Below, piece by piece: positions 53,316 through 62,135 of a DNA stretch of 64,000 nt. The notes beneath the pieces are model-generated. The model ran no database searches. It was not told the DNA's origin and worked only from the letters and a program-made list of their open reading frames with translations. A program made the translations under genes and the position numbers. The stretch is from UBA2040 sp963977135. GTDB lineage: Bacteria; Bacteroidota; Bacteroidia; Flavobacteriales_D; Crocinitomicaceae. Numbering within the stretch: position 1 is the first letter of the stretch; each line of letters opens with the position of its first letter. Where the stretch lies: NCBI GenBank assembly GCA_963977135.1, contig CAXBNN010000003.1, positions 62,001 to 126,000 of the forward strand, read 5' to 3'.

Positions 53316-54245
53316 TTAATAATTGTGATTCCAAGAAAAATATTTCTCTTCCAAATTGCTTTTTTCTGTTCTTAAATATTCCAAATAAGCTTGTGCTGCT
53401 TGAGAGTGCTTTTTACCCTTTGGCCATATCAAAGACCATGTTGTTACGATAGGCAATCCATTGACTGGGATAATTTCAAGGTCCCCGGATTTCAATTCGT
53501 TCTTAGTGCCAATAATTGGCATAATTGAATATCCCATTCCTGCCATAACTGCTTGCTTTACTGCTTCATTTGATGTTAACTCAAGCTTTTTTATTAGGTC
53601 AATATTGAATTTATCAATGAACTGATTCATCGTTTGTCGCGTTCCGGATCCAACCTCTCTAAAAACCAATGGAATCTCTGATAGCACCTTTTCTGGATTT
53701 TTGGAATTTCTGGGTTTGCCATTTTTATTTGACGGTCCCATGAGGTAAAGTTTATTAGGTATCAAGTCCAAGCTTTCTATGTTTAAACCAGCTGGTAAAA
53801 TGGAAACTAAACTAAAATCTACTTGATTTTGCTCTATACTTTTAGTCACTTTATTTTTATTCGTTACGTCCAACTCTAAATCTATTCCTGTATGAAGTTT
53901 GAGAAAATCCGTCAAGAAGTAAGGCATAACATATTTTCCTGTTGACACAATTGATATTCTCAATCTACCTGAAATCTGACCTTTAAATGCCCGCGTTTTG
54001 TAGTTAATTTCTTCTACCTGTTTCAATATTTGCTCCGTCGCCAAGGCTATCTCTTTGCCAAAATCTGTGATATAAAGTTTTCGCCCAATAACTTCAGTTA
54101 AAGGCAGTTCAAATTGATCTTGAAAGTTTTTTAATTGAATAGAAACGGCTGGTTGGGTTAAGTGAAGCTCTTCGGCTGCTTTAGTTACACTGCCATTTTG
54201 CGTGACTTTCAAGAAAATGTGTAACTGATTTAATGTGTAGTTCAT
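53316..54245 (-). CDS. LysR/CbbR-CmpR-like transcriptional regulator of the carbon locus
   Basis: 309 residues. N-terminal winged helix (LNQLHIFLKVTQNGSVTKAAEELHLTQPAVSIQLKNFQDQFE), and a substrate-binding fold with REVGSGTRQTMNQFI and SNEAVKQAVMAGMGYSIMPI, the pattern of CbbR, CmpR and NdhR-like regulators that respond to carbon metabolites. It is divergent from the small-protein/DUF6671/Sua5/SbtA string with a 147-base intergenic region, the classical placement for a LysR controlling its neighbour. Control of sbtA and dab genes is inferred. Confidence 0.85.
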   Translation of the reverse strand: MNYTLNQLHIFLKVTQNGSVTKAAEELHLTQPAVSIQLKNFQDQFELPLTEVIGRKLYITDFGKEIALATEQILKQVEEINYKTRAFKGQISGRLRISIVSTGKYVMPYFLTDFLKLHTGIDLELDVTNKNKVTKSIEQNQVDFSLVSILPAGLNIESLDLIPNKLYLMGPSNKNGKPRNSKNPEKVLSEIPLVFREVGSGTRQTMNQFIDKFNIDLIKKLELTSNEAVKQAVMAGMGYSIMPIIGTKNELKSGDLEIIPVNGLPIVTTWSLIWPKGKKHSQAAQAYLEYLRTEKSNLEEKYFSWNHNY

Positions 54246-54253
54246 AAAAAAAA

Positions 54254-54298
54254 GTAATGTATATCATTACAAATATAAATAAAAACTAATGATATAGA
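54254..54298. promoter_or_regulatory. candidate LysR operator sites
   Basis: GTAATG-TATAT-CATTAC (54254-54270) has perfect 6-bp arms spaced as in LysR T-N11-A boxes. A second half-site-like TAATGATATAGA begins at 54287. Both lie between the LysR start (54245) and the divergent operon (54393). Similar TAATGA sites recur upstream of dabB. Confidence 0.45.
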
Positions 54299-54392
54299 AT
54301 CCTGAAATTTGTCCCGTAAAGTTTAATATAGCACCGTAAATGGACAATTTGTTCATCGAAACGAAATATAATAATTATAAAAATAAAAAAAT

Positions 54393-54602
54393 ATGGAAGG
54401 ATATATGCCAAGCAAACCAGCAAAAAGCAACAAAAAACTTAAGATCACTATTGGCTTTACAATGACCGTTTTATTTTTAGTCTTTTGGTTCTTCGCTGAA
54501 GACATATTCCAAAGCTATTTAGCACTTGGGTCTTCAATAATTATTGGATCCTATTTTTCACAACAATATTTAAATCAAAACCAACAAGATGAGCAAAATT
54601 GA
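54393..54602 (+). CDS. small two-helix membrane protein
   Basis: 69 residues: a basic start (PSKPAKSNKKLKITIG), two hydrophobic helices (FTMTVLFLVFWFFAEDIF and SYLALGSSIIIGSYFSQQYL) and a glutamine/asparagine-rich tail. First gene of the divergent operon; overlaps the next gene by 14 bases. A second ATG four codons in (MPSKPAK) is an equally possible start. No family recognised. Position suggests an accessory of the carbon-uptake locus. Confidence 0.65.
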   Translation: MEGYMPSKPAKSNKKLKITIGFTMTVLFLVFWFFAEDIFQSYLALGSSIIIGSYFSQQYLNQNQQDEQN

Positions 54603-54870
54603 AAAACTAAAACTAATTGAAGGAACCTTTACGTCGGCAGATGCAAAGGAAGTTCTTATGAATGTATTTTCAAGTAAAATCAATTTCCATGAGAGAAGAA
54701 ACTTTAGCCATCAAGAACGTTATGGAGCAGATGATGAACATGCTGCAAAAAGAATTTCAAGTTTAAATGATTCTATTGAGTCTCTATTAAACCTCATTTC
54801 TGAAGCTGAAAAAAACAATCGAACACTTCAGATTTCTTCAGATATAATTATCACATTTTCTGATAAATAA
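54589..54870 (+). CDS. small soluble protein of unknown function
   Basis: 93 residues, no signal or membrane helix. Mixed alpha/beta: KLKLIEGTFTSADAKEVLMNVFSSKINFHERRNFSHQERYGADDEHAAKRI, a helix SLNDSIESLLNLISEAEKN and a C-terminal strand LQISSDIIITFSD. It looks like a compact conserved Bacteroidota protein; I do not know a function. It is tightly packed with its neighbours (14-base overlap upstream, seven bases to the next start), so it is translated with them. Confidence 0.75.
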   Translation: MSKIEKLKLIEGTFTSADAKEVLMNVFSSKINFHERRNFSHQERYGADDEHAAKRISSLNDSIESLLNLISEAEKNNRTLQISSDIIITFSDK

Positions 54871-54877
54871 ACCAGAA

Positions 54878-55714
54878 ATGTTTGCTGGAAGAAATTTGCT
54901 CATTGCAACCAAGCACGGTAAGGAAAGAGTAATCGCACCAATTTTAGAAAAATCTCTTGGTGTTATTTGCAAAGTTCCCGCAGACTTCAATACAGATACT
55001 CTTGGAACTTTTACTGGTGAAATAGAAAGAATTCTCGACCCTTTGTCTGCTGCACGTGAAAAATGTTTGCGTGCAATGGAAATTGAAAACTGCGACTTGG
55101 CGATTGCCAGCGAAGGATCTTTTGGTCCGCACCCTTCCATTTTTTTTGTCTCGTGTGATGATGAAATTCTACTATTTCTAGATAAGAAAAATAATCTCGA
55201 AATAGTCGCCCGTAATTTATCTACAGAAACAAATTTTTATGGCTCAGACATCAACAATCAAAATGATTTGAAGAATTTTGCTGAAAAAAGCAGCTTTCCT
55301 AGCCATGGGTTAATCGCAAGAAAATCAAAAGATGATAACTCCGCCATTCTTAAAAATATTAATTCTTGGGAAAAACTAAATGAAGTTTTCATCGATTATC
55401 GTGACCGATTTGGAAGCCTTTATTTAGAGACTGATATGCGGGCAATGGCAAATCCATCTCGTATGTCAGTTATAGAGCAAACTGCTCTCAAATTGGTTGA
55501 AAAAATCAATTCAACCTGCCCAAACTGCAATACTCCTGGATTTAGTGTTACGGACTCTAAAACAGGGCTTCCTTGTGAAATGTGCTATCAGCCAACTCGA
55601 TCTACTTTGTATTATATCCACAGTTGCAAAAAATGCACCCATACGTTCGAGGAGAAATATCCGAATGATAAACAAATGGAGGATCCTATGTATTGTGATT
55701 TCTGCAACCCTTAA
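54878..55714 (+). CDS. DUF6671-like protein with C-terminal zinc ribbons
   Basis: 278 residues. The N-terminal two thirds (FAGRNLLIATKHGKERVIAPILEKSLGV, LGTFTGEIERILDPLSAAREKCLRAME, DLAIASEGSFGPHPSIFFVSCDDEILL) fits what I recall as DUF6671, of unknown activity. The end has four CxxC pairs between about residues 214 and 276 (CPNC, CEMC, CKKC, CDFC), which should hold two zinc ions. The substrate-like pockets (SEGSFGPHP) suggest an enzyme. It is nine bases before the Sua5-like gene. Confidence 0.7.
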   Translation: MFAGRNLLIATKHGKERVIAPILEKSLGVICKVPADFNTDTLGTFTGEIERILDPLSAAREKCLRAMEIENCDLAIASEGSFGPHPSIFFVSCDDEILLFLDKKNNLEIVARNLSTETNFYGSDINNQNDLKNFAEKSSFPSHGLIARKSKDDNSAILKNINSWEKLNEVFIDYRDRFGSLYLETDMRAMANPSRMSVIEQTALKLVEKINSTCPNCNTPGFSVTDSKTGLPCEMCYQPTRSTLYYIHSCKKCTHTFEEKYPNDKQMEDPMYCDFCNP

Positions 55715-55723
55715 TGAAATAAC

Positions 55724-56680
55724 ATGATAACTACTGATATTGATCGCGCAAAAATAATTCTTGAAAACAATGGACTTGTCGGGATACCAACTGAAACGGT
55801 TTACGGATTGGCTGCAAATGGATTCAATGAGACCGCAATCAAAAAAATATTTGAGCTTAAAAAAAGACCCTTATTCAATCCTCTGATTTTACACATAAAA
55901 TCAGCCGATTATTTAACTCAAGTAGCCTCTGAAATTCCAGAATTGGCAGTTACACTGGCTCGTGAATTTTGGCCAGGTCCATTGACTTTGGTTTTAAAAA
56001 AACATACTCACGTTCCAAATATTGTGTCGGCTGGAAAAGAAACTGTAGCTGTGCGTGTTCCAAATCACCCAGTGACCCTGGATTTGTTAAATCGGCTTGA
56101 TTTCCCCCTTGCTGCGCCAAGTGCAAATCCTTTCGGTTCTATCAGTCCAACCAACTCAGCGCACGTTTCTGGCTATTTTAAAGAGGAACTTGAGCTCATT
56201 TTGGAAGGTGGTTCTTGTCAAAAAGGAGTTGAATCAACAATAGTAGGTTTTGAAAATGGTGAGCCAATTTTATACCGGCATGGCGCGCTTTCCATCGAAG
56301 ATATTGAAAAGGTTATCGGAAAAATAAAAGTATATTCCAGTGTTGAAGAAAAGTCACCTGTAGCTCCTGGAATGTTATCCAGACACTATGCTCCAAAAAC
56401 CGAAACACTTTTAACTCACAATATAGAACAAACGCTAAAGTCTTATCAAAACAAAAAGGTTGGTGTAATTATTTTTAAAAATTTCGAAACCAAATATGAA
56501 AATGTAATACAAGAAGTTTTGTCTTCTTCCAATGACCTAGGCGAGGCTGCTAAAAATCTTTATGCGGCAATGCACCGTTTGGACAAATCTGAATTAGATA
56601 TCATTATCGCAGAATACTTTCCAAATGAAGGTTTAGGAAAGACTATTAATGATCGACTAAAACGAGCAATTAAAAAGTAA
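55724..56680 (+). CDS. sua5: Sua5/TsaC-type L-threonylcarbamoyladenylate synthase
   Basis: 318 residues. YrdC-fold domain with PTETVYGLAANGFNETAIKKIFELKKRPLFNPLILH and PLAAPSANPFGSISPTNSAHV, then a linker and Sua5 C-terminal domain (VAPGMLSRHYAPKT ...). The enzyme joins L-threonine, bicarbonate and ATP to form threonylcarbamoyl-AMP for the t6A37 modification of tRNAs. Bicarbonate as a substrate makes its place in front of the bicarbonate transporter sbtA (24 bases) notable. It may be the housekeeping copy or a paralogue with another carbamoylation target. Confidence 0.92.
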   Translation: MITTDIDRAKIILENNGLVGIPTETVYGLAANGFNETAIKKIFELKKRPLFNPLILHIKSADYLTQVASEIPELAVTLAREFWPGPLTLVLKKHTHVPNIVSAGKETVAVRVPNHPVTLDLLNRLDFPLAAPSANPFGSISPTNSAHVSGYFKEELELILEGGSCQKGVESTIVGFENGEPILYRHGALSIEDIEKVIGKIKVYSSVEEKSPVAPGMLSRHYAPKTETLLTHNIEQTLKSYQNKKVGVIIFKNFETKYENVIQEVLSSSNDLGEAAKNLYAAMHRLDKSELDIIIAEYFPNEGLGKTINDRLKRAIKK

Positions 56681-56704
56681 ATACTCAATTATACTGTATC
56701 CACC

Positions 56705-57664
56705 ATGAATTTAAACTTACTAATTGAAAATCTTACGAACCCAGCCCTACTCTTTTTTATCTTGGGTATTATAGCCGTAGTTCTTAAAAGTGATCTTGAA
56801 ATTCCAGCCAATTCATCAAAATTCATTTCACTTTATCTATTATTTTCCATTGGATTCAAAGGCGGCCAAGAATTATCGCATGAACCATTTACTACTGAGA
56901 TAATCTGGTCGATGTTGTTCGGTATTGTGATTGCCTTAATTATACCTATTTATAGCTTTTTTATCCTGAAAAAACGTCTTTCCGTTTACGATGCAGGAGC
57001 CATTGCCGCCGCATATGGATCTGTTAGCGCGGTAACCTTCGTTACGGCAACAACTTATTTAGAATCTCAGGGATTAGCTCTGCATGGACATATGGTAGCT
57101 ATCATGGCTTTAATGGAATCCCCAGCGATTATTGCCGGTATTATTCTTATTCACTTATTCAATAAGGAAGATGGATTAAAGATTAAAAAACGCTCAATTA
57201 TTAAGCATTCATTTATCAACGGGAGTGTTTTATTGATATTGGGCAGTTTGGTAATTGGTATTCTCGCCAATGAAAAACAAGCTGAAGGTATTCGGCCATT
57301 TACGAATGATTTGTTCAAAGGGTTTTTAGCAATATTCCTACTTGATATGGGAATTGAAAGTGGCAAAAAACTTAAATCTTTCTTTTCATTCGGATGGTTC
57401 CCATTCTTGTTCTCTTCAATTTTTCCAATAATAAATGGCTGTTGGGTGGCACTAGCAAGTGGCATTGTCACTGATGATGTTTCTAGTCGATTTATGTTTG
57501 CTATTCTTGGTGCCAGTGCTTCCTATATCGCGGTTCCAGCAGCGATGAAAATTGCCGTCCCAAAAGCAAACCCCGGACTATATTTACCAATGGCCTTGGC
57601 TGTCACTTTCCCAATAAATATTACAATTGGATTACCGATTTATTACGCAATCGTCAATCTTTGA
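56705..57664 (+). CDS. sbtA: sodium-dependent bicarbonate transporter SbtA
   Basis: 319 residues, DUF897/SbtA family, high-affinity HCO3-/Na+ symport into the cytoplasm. About ten transmembrane helices in two inverted halves. Signatures: KFISLYLLFSIGFKGGQELSHE, AGAIAAAYGSVSAVTFVTATTYLE, MALMESPAIIAGIILIHLF, FLLDMGIESGKKL and FAILGASASYIAVPAAMKIAVPKANPGLYLPMALAVTFPIN. No SbtB (the PII-like regulator of SbtA) is encoded beside it, unlike in cyanobacteria. It ends the operon that starts at 54393; a 217-base gap separates it from dabB. Confidence 0.93.
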   Translation: MNLNLLIENLTNPALLFFILGIIAVVLKSDLEIPANSSKFISLYLLFSIGFKGGQELSHEPFTTEIIWSMLFGIVIALIIPIYSFFILKKRLSVYDAGAIAAAYGSVSAVTFVTATTYLESQGLALHGHMVAIMALMESPAIIAGIILIHLFNKEDGLKIKKRSIIKHSFINGSVLLILGSLVIGILANEKQAEGIRPFTNDLFKGFLAIFLLDMGIESGKKLKSFFSFGWFPFLFSSIFPIINGCWVALASGIVTDDVSSRFMFAILGASASYIAVPAAMKIAVPKANPGLYLPMALAVTFPINITIGLPIYYAIVNL

Positions 57665-57806
57665 TGACTTTTTATTGAATCTATTATTCCGAATTTATTA
57701 CAACGATTACTGTCGAATCCCTTTATTCGATAGGCACAACAATGCCCAATTTTCACATTCGTAATATTGTCTTTTTCAAGTTATTATTAAAATAATTTAT
57801 GCTTTT

Positions 57807-57840
57807 GATAATGAATATAAATGAAAATTAATGAATCATT
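57807..57840. promoter_or_regulatory. candidate LysR operators upstream of dabB
   Basis: GATAATGAATATAAATG (57807-57823) and the short palindrome TTAATGAATCATT (57828-57840, arms AATGA / TCATT) lie in the 217-base gap 57665-57881. They share the TAATGA core with the sites near lysR. The rest of the gap is AT-rich with a near-consensus TACTTTG at about 57848. They suggest a separate, commonly controlled dabBA promoter. Confidence 0.4.
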
Positions 57841-57881
57841 CTCTTTTACTTTGTCCTCGAATTAAATAAACGATAAAACAA

Positions 57882-59471
57882 ATGACAACAAATTTTTTAA
57901 CATCGATAGTTCTAATCTCACCGGCTCTTTTTCTCTTACTAGCTATTATTGCCCGATTTGTTAAACCAATTTCCAAGTTAAAAAAATTAAGCTCTGCCAT
58001 AACTATTATAGGATTACTTACAGCTATTTATGCCGTTTCCCTTTTAGTTATTAATGGAACTAGCCAAACATCCCTTATCGGCACGAATGGTTTAGGGTTC
58101 TCGATTCGGATAGACACTTTGAGCACAATCATGTTCAGTATGATTTCTCTATTAGCTTTTGTAATTGTAAAATTCAGTCATAACTATTTAGACGGCGATC
58201 AACGACAAGGAATATTTACTGGAAGGTTGGCCCTTGCGATCGCAATGGTTCAATTACTCGTTGTTTTTGGAAACTTATTTTTGTTGGTAGCAGCCTGGGT
58301 AGGTATAAGTTTTGCTCTTCATCGTTTGTTGGTTTTTTACCCGAATCGTCCAAAAGCGATTATTGCAGCCAAAAAGAAATTCATATTTGCACGGATAGGG
58401 GATGTTTTCATAATTACCTCATCTGTTTTACTCTATCGTGTTTTCGGCACAGGCGATCTTCAAGTGATTTTTAGTTCGGTTAGCGAGCTTCAGCAGGGTG
58501 ATCTTCAATTTGAAGCAGCGGTTGTTTGTTTGGTACTTGCTGCAATCGTAAAGTCGGCTCAGTTCCCTTTGCACGGTTGGTTAATTGAAGTTATGGAAAC
58601 GCCAACGCCCGTTTCAGCCATGTTGCATGCAGGTTTGCTAAATGCTGGTCCATTTTTAATGATTCGCATGGCCTTTTTATTGCACTACTCAAGCCTTGGA
58701 AGCGGCATTCTTATTCTCGTTGGTGGCTTAACTGCGATTTTTGCAGCGATATCATTTACAACACAGCCTGCGCAAAAAACTGCACTTGCCTATTCTAGCG
58801 TGGCTCATATGGGGTTTTCACTTCTCACTTCTGGATTCGGTTTGTATCCGGCTGCTCTCCTTCATTTAGTGGGCCATTCTTTTTATAAAGGACATGCATT
58901 TCTTTCTTCAGGAACAGCAGTAGAAATAATAAGAGCAAAAAAGGTTTTAGCAGAAAGACGAAGTGGCAAGCTACTTAGAATCTTGATTGCCTTTATTTCC
59001 AGCTTAAGTATATATATTTTATTTGCTACAATATGGGGTATTTCCCCAAACGAAAATTTAGGATTATTTGCCTTAGGGATTATTCTTATTCTTGCTTTAA
59101 GCTTATTGCTTACAACAGCAATTGACAGCGCAAATTACGCTCAAGCAATCATAAAAACTATAGTGTTATCGGTAATTATTACAAATGCGTTTTTCGCCTT
59201 TGAAGTTGGCGCTCATCACCTGCTCGCATCCGAGCTTCCTGACTTAAAAATTATACAAGGATTTAACCTCATTCTGATGATAGCTATAGTCGCACTATTT
59301 GCGCTTGCAATTCTCACTCAAATCCTTTCGCCGCGCATAAAACAAAATGGTTTTACCTATAAAATGGGTGTGCACTTTAGAAATGGATTTTATGTCAATG
59401 CCTATTTTGATAAATGGATTGGCGCCTTAAGTCAAAAGAAAATTTACAAAGAAATTAATCATCAACTTTAA
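57882..59471 (+). CDS. dabB: DabB: proton-conducting membrane subunit (NuoL/NdhF-like)
   Basis: 529 residues, about fourteen transmembrane helices, of the proton-conducting transporter family (antiporter-like NuoL/NdhF) but shorter and without complex I partners here. Motifs: LAAIVKSAQFPLHGWLIEVMETPTPVSAMLHAGLLNAGPFLMIRMAFLL (the antiporter core with lysine and histidine residues) and TALAYSSVAHMGFSLLTSGFGLYPAALLHLVGHSFYKGHAFLSSG. DabB couples the membrane potential to DabA. The gene is 11 bases before dabA, so both are made together. Confidence 0.93.
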   Translation: MTTNFLTSIVLISPALFLLLAIIARFVKPISKLKKLSSAITIIGLLTAIYAVSLLVINGTSQTSLIGTNGLGFSIRIDTLSTIMFSMISLLAFVIVKFSHNYLDGDQRQGIFTGRLALAIAMVQLLVVFGNLFLLVAAWVGISFALHRLLVFYPNRPKAIIAAKKKFIFARIGDVFIITSSVLLYRVFGTGDLQVIFSSVSELQQGDLQFEAAVVCLVLAAIVKSAQFPLHGWLIEVMETPTPVSAMLHAGLLNAGPFLMIRMAFLLHYSSLGSGILILVGGLTAIFAAISFTTQPAQKTALAYSSVAHMGFSLLTSGFGLYPAALLHLVGHSFYKGHAFLSSGTAVEIIRAKKVLAERRSGKLLRILIAFISSLSIYILFATIWGISPNENLGLFALGIILILALSLLLTTAIDSANYAQAIIKTIVLSVIITNAFFAFEVGAHHLLASELPDLKIIQGFNLILMIAIVALFALAILTQILSPRIKQNGFTYKMGVHFRNGFYVNAYFDKWIGALSQKKIYKEINHQL

Positions 59472-59482
59472 AAAGTAGAGTC

Positions 59483-61957
59483 ATGAAAAGCAAAATGGAA
59501 GAAAAAATGATTCAATCCGCAAACTCAGCTTGTGCCAAAATTGCTCCATTGTGGTCTTTGGAAAATTACGTAGCTGTAAATCCTTTCTTGGGTTTTACGG
59601 ACCTAAAATTTGAACAGGCTGCCGTAAAACTAAAACAAGCGGGAGCAACGATGACGATGCCGATTTCCTTTTATTTGAAAGAAATAGAACAAGGGAAAAT
59701 CACCATGAACGATGTCGAAAAAGCTTTGACTAATTTGCCGTTCAATTTGGAAAGTAATCCAAATGAATTCCTGAAAATCGCCAATTCAAAAGCGAATGAA
59801 ACGGATCCCCGACAGCAGATGTTGGTGGCCGATATTGCTGAACTACTAGAGGATGAAAAATGGAGCGTTTTTATTATCGACCGGATCACGAGCTGGGCAT
59901 CCGCCTTTTTTGACAAGGGTCAATCACTTTGGAACACCGCAAACAAAGAAGTCGACATGTTCGAATCTTGGCAAATGGAAGCATTGGTTGACAAAACTCC
60001 TGTTATCGCAGGACTCAAAAATTTCCATAACACCTTAAAGCAGGTTCCGAAAAACACTGAAGAAGCGATCATTTATTGTTTAGAACAACTAGAAATCCCC
60101 GCTGATGGACAAGAAGTTTATCTGTACGCACTACTCATGAAAGTTGGAGGTTGGTCATCCTATGCCTCAGGAATTGATTGGGATAATAATCTTTATGGCG
60201 GGTCTATCTCCAACAAATTAAATTTCTTAGCTATTTTGCTCACTTGGGAGCTTTGCATTTTGAAAGGCATTTCAAACGAAAATTTAATTGCCTACTGGAC
60301 TAAATTTAGGGCAAAGCTTCCTGAAATTCAAAACTCTACAACCTCCAGTTATACTCAAGAAATACAACTTTGTTTGCAAAATGCGCACGATCTTGCTACG
60401 CAACGAAAATTAATTCAAAAAGTAAACGAACAAAAGATTTTAAAAAGTCAAGAAGATCAACAAATTAAAGCACAAGCCTTTTTTTGTATTGATGTTCGAT
60501 CTGAAGTTTACCGGAGAAACTTAGAAATGATTACGCCAAAAATAGAAACCAAAGGGTTTGCCGGATTCTTCGGAATGGCGGTCGATTATTCTCCTGCTGC
60601 GCAAGAATCAAGCGAAAATCAATGTCCTGTTTTAATTCCCTCGGGCCCTAAAGTATCCGATGAATTTAAAGATCAAGCAAGCTTTGATAAAGTGTTTAAA
60701 GCCAAAAAATCGCAACAGCAGTATACCAAATCTTGGAAATCGTTCAAAGGTGGAGCTGTTTCTGGATTCAGTTTCGTAACAAGTTTAGGTTTAACTTATA
60801 TTCCAAAATTAATTTCAGATAGTTTCGGTCTCACTCGACCGGTTACACATCCAAATCAAATAGGACTAGATAAAGCACTCGAAGAAGAAAAAACAGTAAG
60901 CCTTAATATTCCTTTTGATGATCAAGTTGCTATGGGAAAGGGTGCTTTAACAGCAATGTCATTAACTTCTGGCTTTGCCGAATTGGTCCTTTTCGTCGGA
61001 CATGGTTCAACTACCGTAAATAACCCACACTCCACTGGACTTGATTGTGGCGCATGCGGCGGAAGAACAGGAGAAGTAAATACTAAGGTAGCAGCCAAGA
61101 TTTTGAACAATGCTGATGTTAGAATAGAACTTGCTAAACAAGGTATTGAAATTCCCAAAGAGACTTTGTTCTTGGCTTGTCTGCATGACACTACTACGGA
61201 TGAAATAACAATTTATAATCAAAGTCAAATCCCAAAAACTCATATCACAGCAGTGAAAGAAGTTAAGATCTGGTTTGAAAAAGCGAGTCAAGCAAATAGA
61301 ACAGAAAGAGCCATTCGATTCAATTCAGAATCCAAAAAGAATGACGCCGTTTTATTCAGAAGCAAAGACTGGTCACAAGTTCGTCCAGAATGGGGATTAG
61401 CTGGCTGCGACACATTTGTAGTTGCACCTCGATATAGAACGAAAGGTGTAAATTTGGAAGGAAAGTCATTCTTACACGAATATAAATGGCAAGAAGATCA
61501 GAGCGGAGGTGTACTCACTGCGATTATGTCTGCACCGATGGTTGTAACAAGTTGGATAAACTTGCAATATTATGCTTCCATAGTTGATCAAAAAAACTTT
61601 GGTGCTGGAAACAAAACTTTGCACAACGTAGTTGGAGGGTTTGGTGTATTAGAAGGTCATGGTGGAGATTTACGAACTGGATTGCCTATTCAATCGGTTC
61701 ACGACGGCACAAATTATCAACATTTGCCTTCAAGATTAAACGTTGTTATTGAAGCTCCAATAGAAGCAATGAACGCGGTTATTGAAGGAAATCAAATGGT
61801 TCGAGACCTTTGTAACAATGGCTGGATAAAACTTCTCGCTATGAATGAAGATGGGAAGATTTCTAAAAGATACATTGGAAACTTAAAATGGGAATCAATT
61901 GAAGAAAAAGTTGCAACAAAAACTCCATATTCTGAAATGGAAAGCGCAAATTACTGA
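59483..61957 (+). CDS. dabA: DabA: energy-coupled CO2-hydrating subunit (DUF2309)
   Basis: 824 residues of the DUF2309 family. With DabB it converts CO2 to bicarbonate in a one-way, energy-driven manner. The residues corresponding to the beta-carbonic-anhydrase-like zinc site of Halothiobacillus DabA (C351, D353, H524, C539) are Cys335 and Asp337 in FFCIDVRSE, His507 in FVGHGSTT and Cys522 in LDCGACGG, with nearly the same spacing. N-terminal LENYVAVNPFLGF and the late GVLEGHGGDLRTGLPIQSVHDG are also family marks. An active enzyme is expected. A strong terminator follows. Confidence 0.95.
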   Translation: MKSKMEEKMIQSANSACAKIAPLWSLENYVAVNPFLGFTDLKFEQAAVKLKQAGATMTMPISFYLKEIEQGKITMNDVEKALTNLPFNLESNPNEFLKIANSKANETDPRQQMLVADIAELLEDEKWSVFIIDRITSWASAFFDKGQSLWNTANKEVDMFESWQMEALVDKTPVIAGLKNFHNTLKQVPKNTEEAIIYCLEQLEIPADGQEVYLYALLMKVGGWSSYASGIDWDNNLYGGSISNKLNFLAILLTWELCILKGISNENLIAYWTKFRAKLPEIQNSTTSSYTQEIQLCLQNAHDLATQRKLIQKVNEQKILKSQEDQQIKAQAFFCIDVRSEVYRRNLEMITPKIETKGFAGFFGMAVDYSPAAQESSENQCPVLIPSGPKVSDEFKDQASFDKVFKAKKSQQQYTKSWKSFKGGAVSGFSFVTSLGLTYIPKLISDSFGLTRPVTHPNQIGLDKALEEEKTVSLNIPFDDQVAMGKGALTAMSLTSGFAELVLFVGHGSTTVNNPHSTGLDCGACGGRTGEVNTKVAAKILNNADVRIELAKQGIEIPKETLFLACLHDTTTDEITIYNQSQIPKTHITAVKEVKIWFEKASQANRTERAIRFNSESKKNDAVLFRSKDWSQVRPEWGLAGCDTFVVAPRYRTKGVNLEGKSFLHEYKWQEDQSGGVLTAIMSAPMVVTSWINLQYYASIVDQKNFGAGNKTLHNVVGGFGVLEGHGGDLRTGLPIQSVHDGTNYQHLPSRLNVVIEAPIEAMNAVIEGNQMVRDLCNNGWIKLLAMNEDGKISKRYIGNLKWESIEEKVATKTPYSEMESANY

Positions 61958-62082
61958 AAGGTTCATTTGAGCTGTTTATAGACGACTTTGCTGCAACGAA
62001 AACCTGTGATCGAGTTAGAAAACAATGATAGATTTTACACCAAGAAGTCTGGAAGTGAAATTTGCTCGAAAAATCCTCCAAT

Positions 62083-62121
62083 AAAAAAGCGGCTCTCGAA
62101 AATTTCGAAAGCCGCTTTTCA
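62083..62121. terminator. bidirectional terminator between dabA and the SulP gene
   Basis: AAAAGCGGCT-C-TCGAAA / TTTCGA-A-AGCCGCTTTT, a long GC-core stem with a single mismatch pair, A-tract on the left and T-tract on the right. It ends dabBA on the plus strand and the SulP gene on the minus strand. Confidence 0.9.
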
Positions 62122-62135
62122 CCTTATTTAATTTT

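Noticed and set aside
57882..59471. nuoL of respiratory complex I
   Set aside because: No other nuo genes are adjacent, the protein is shorter, and the DUF2309 dabA gene follows at 11 bases, the DabBA arrangement.
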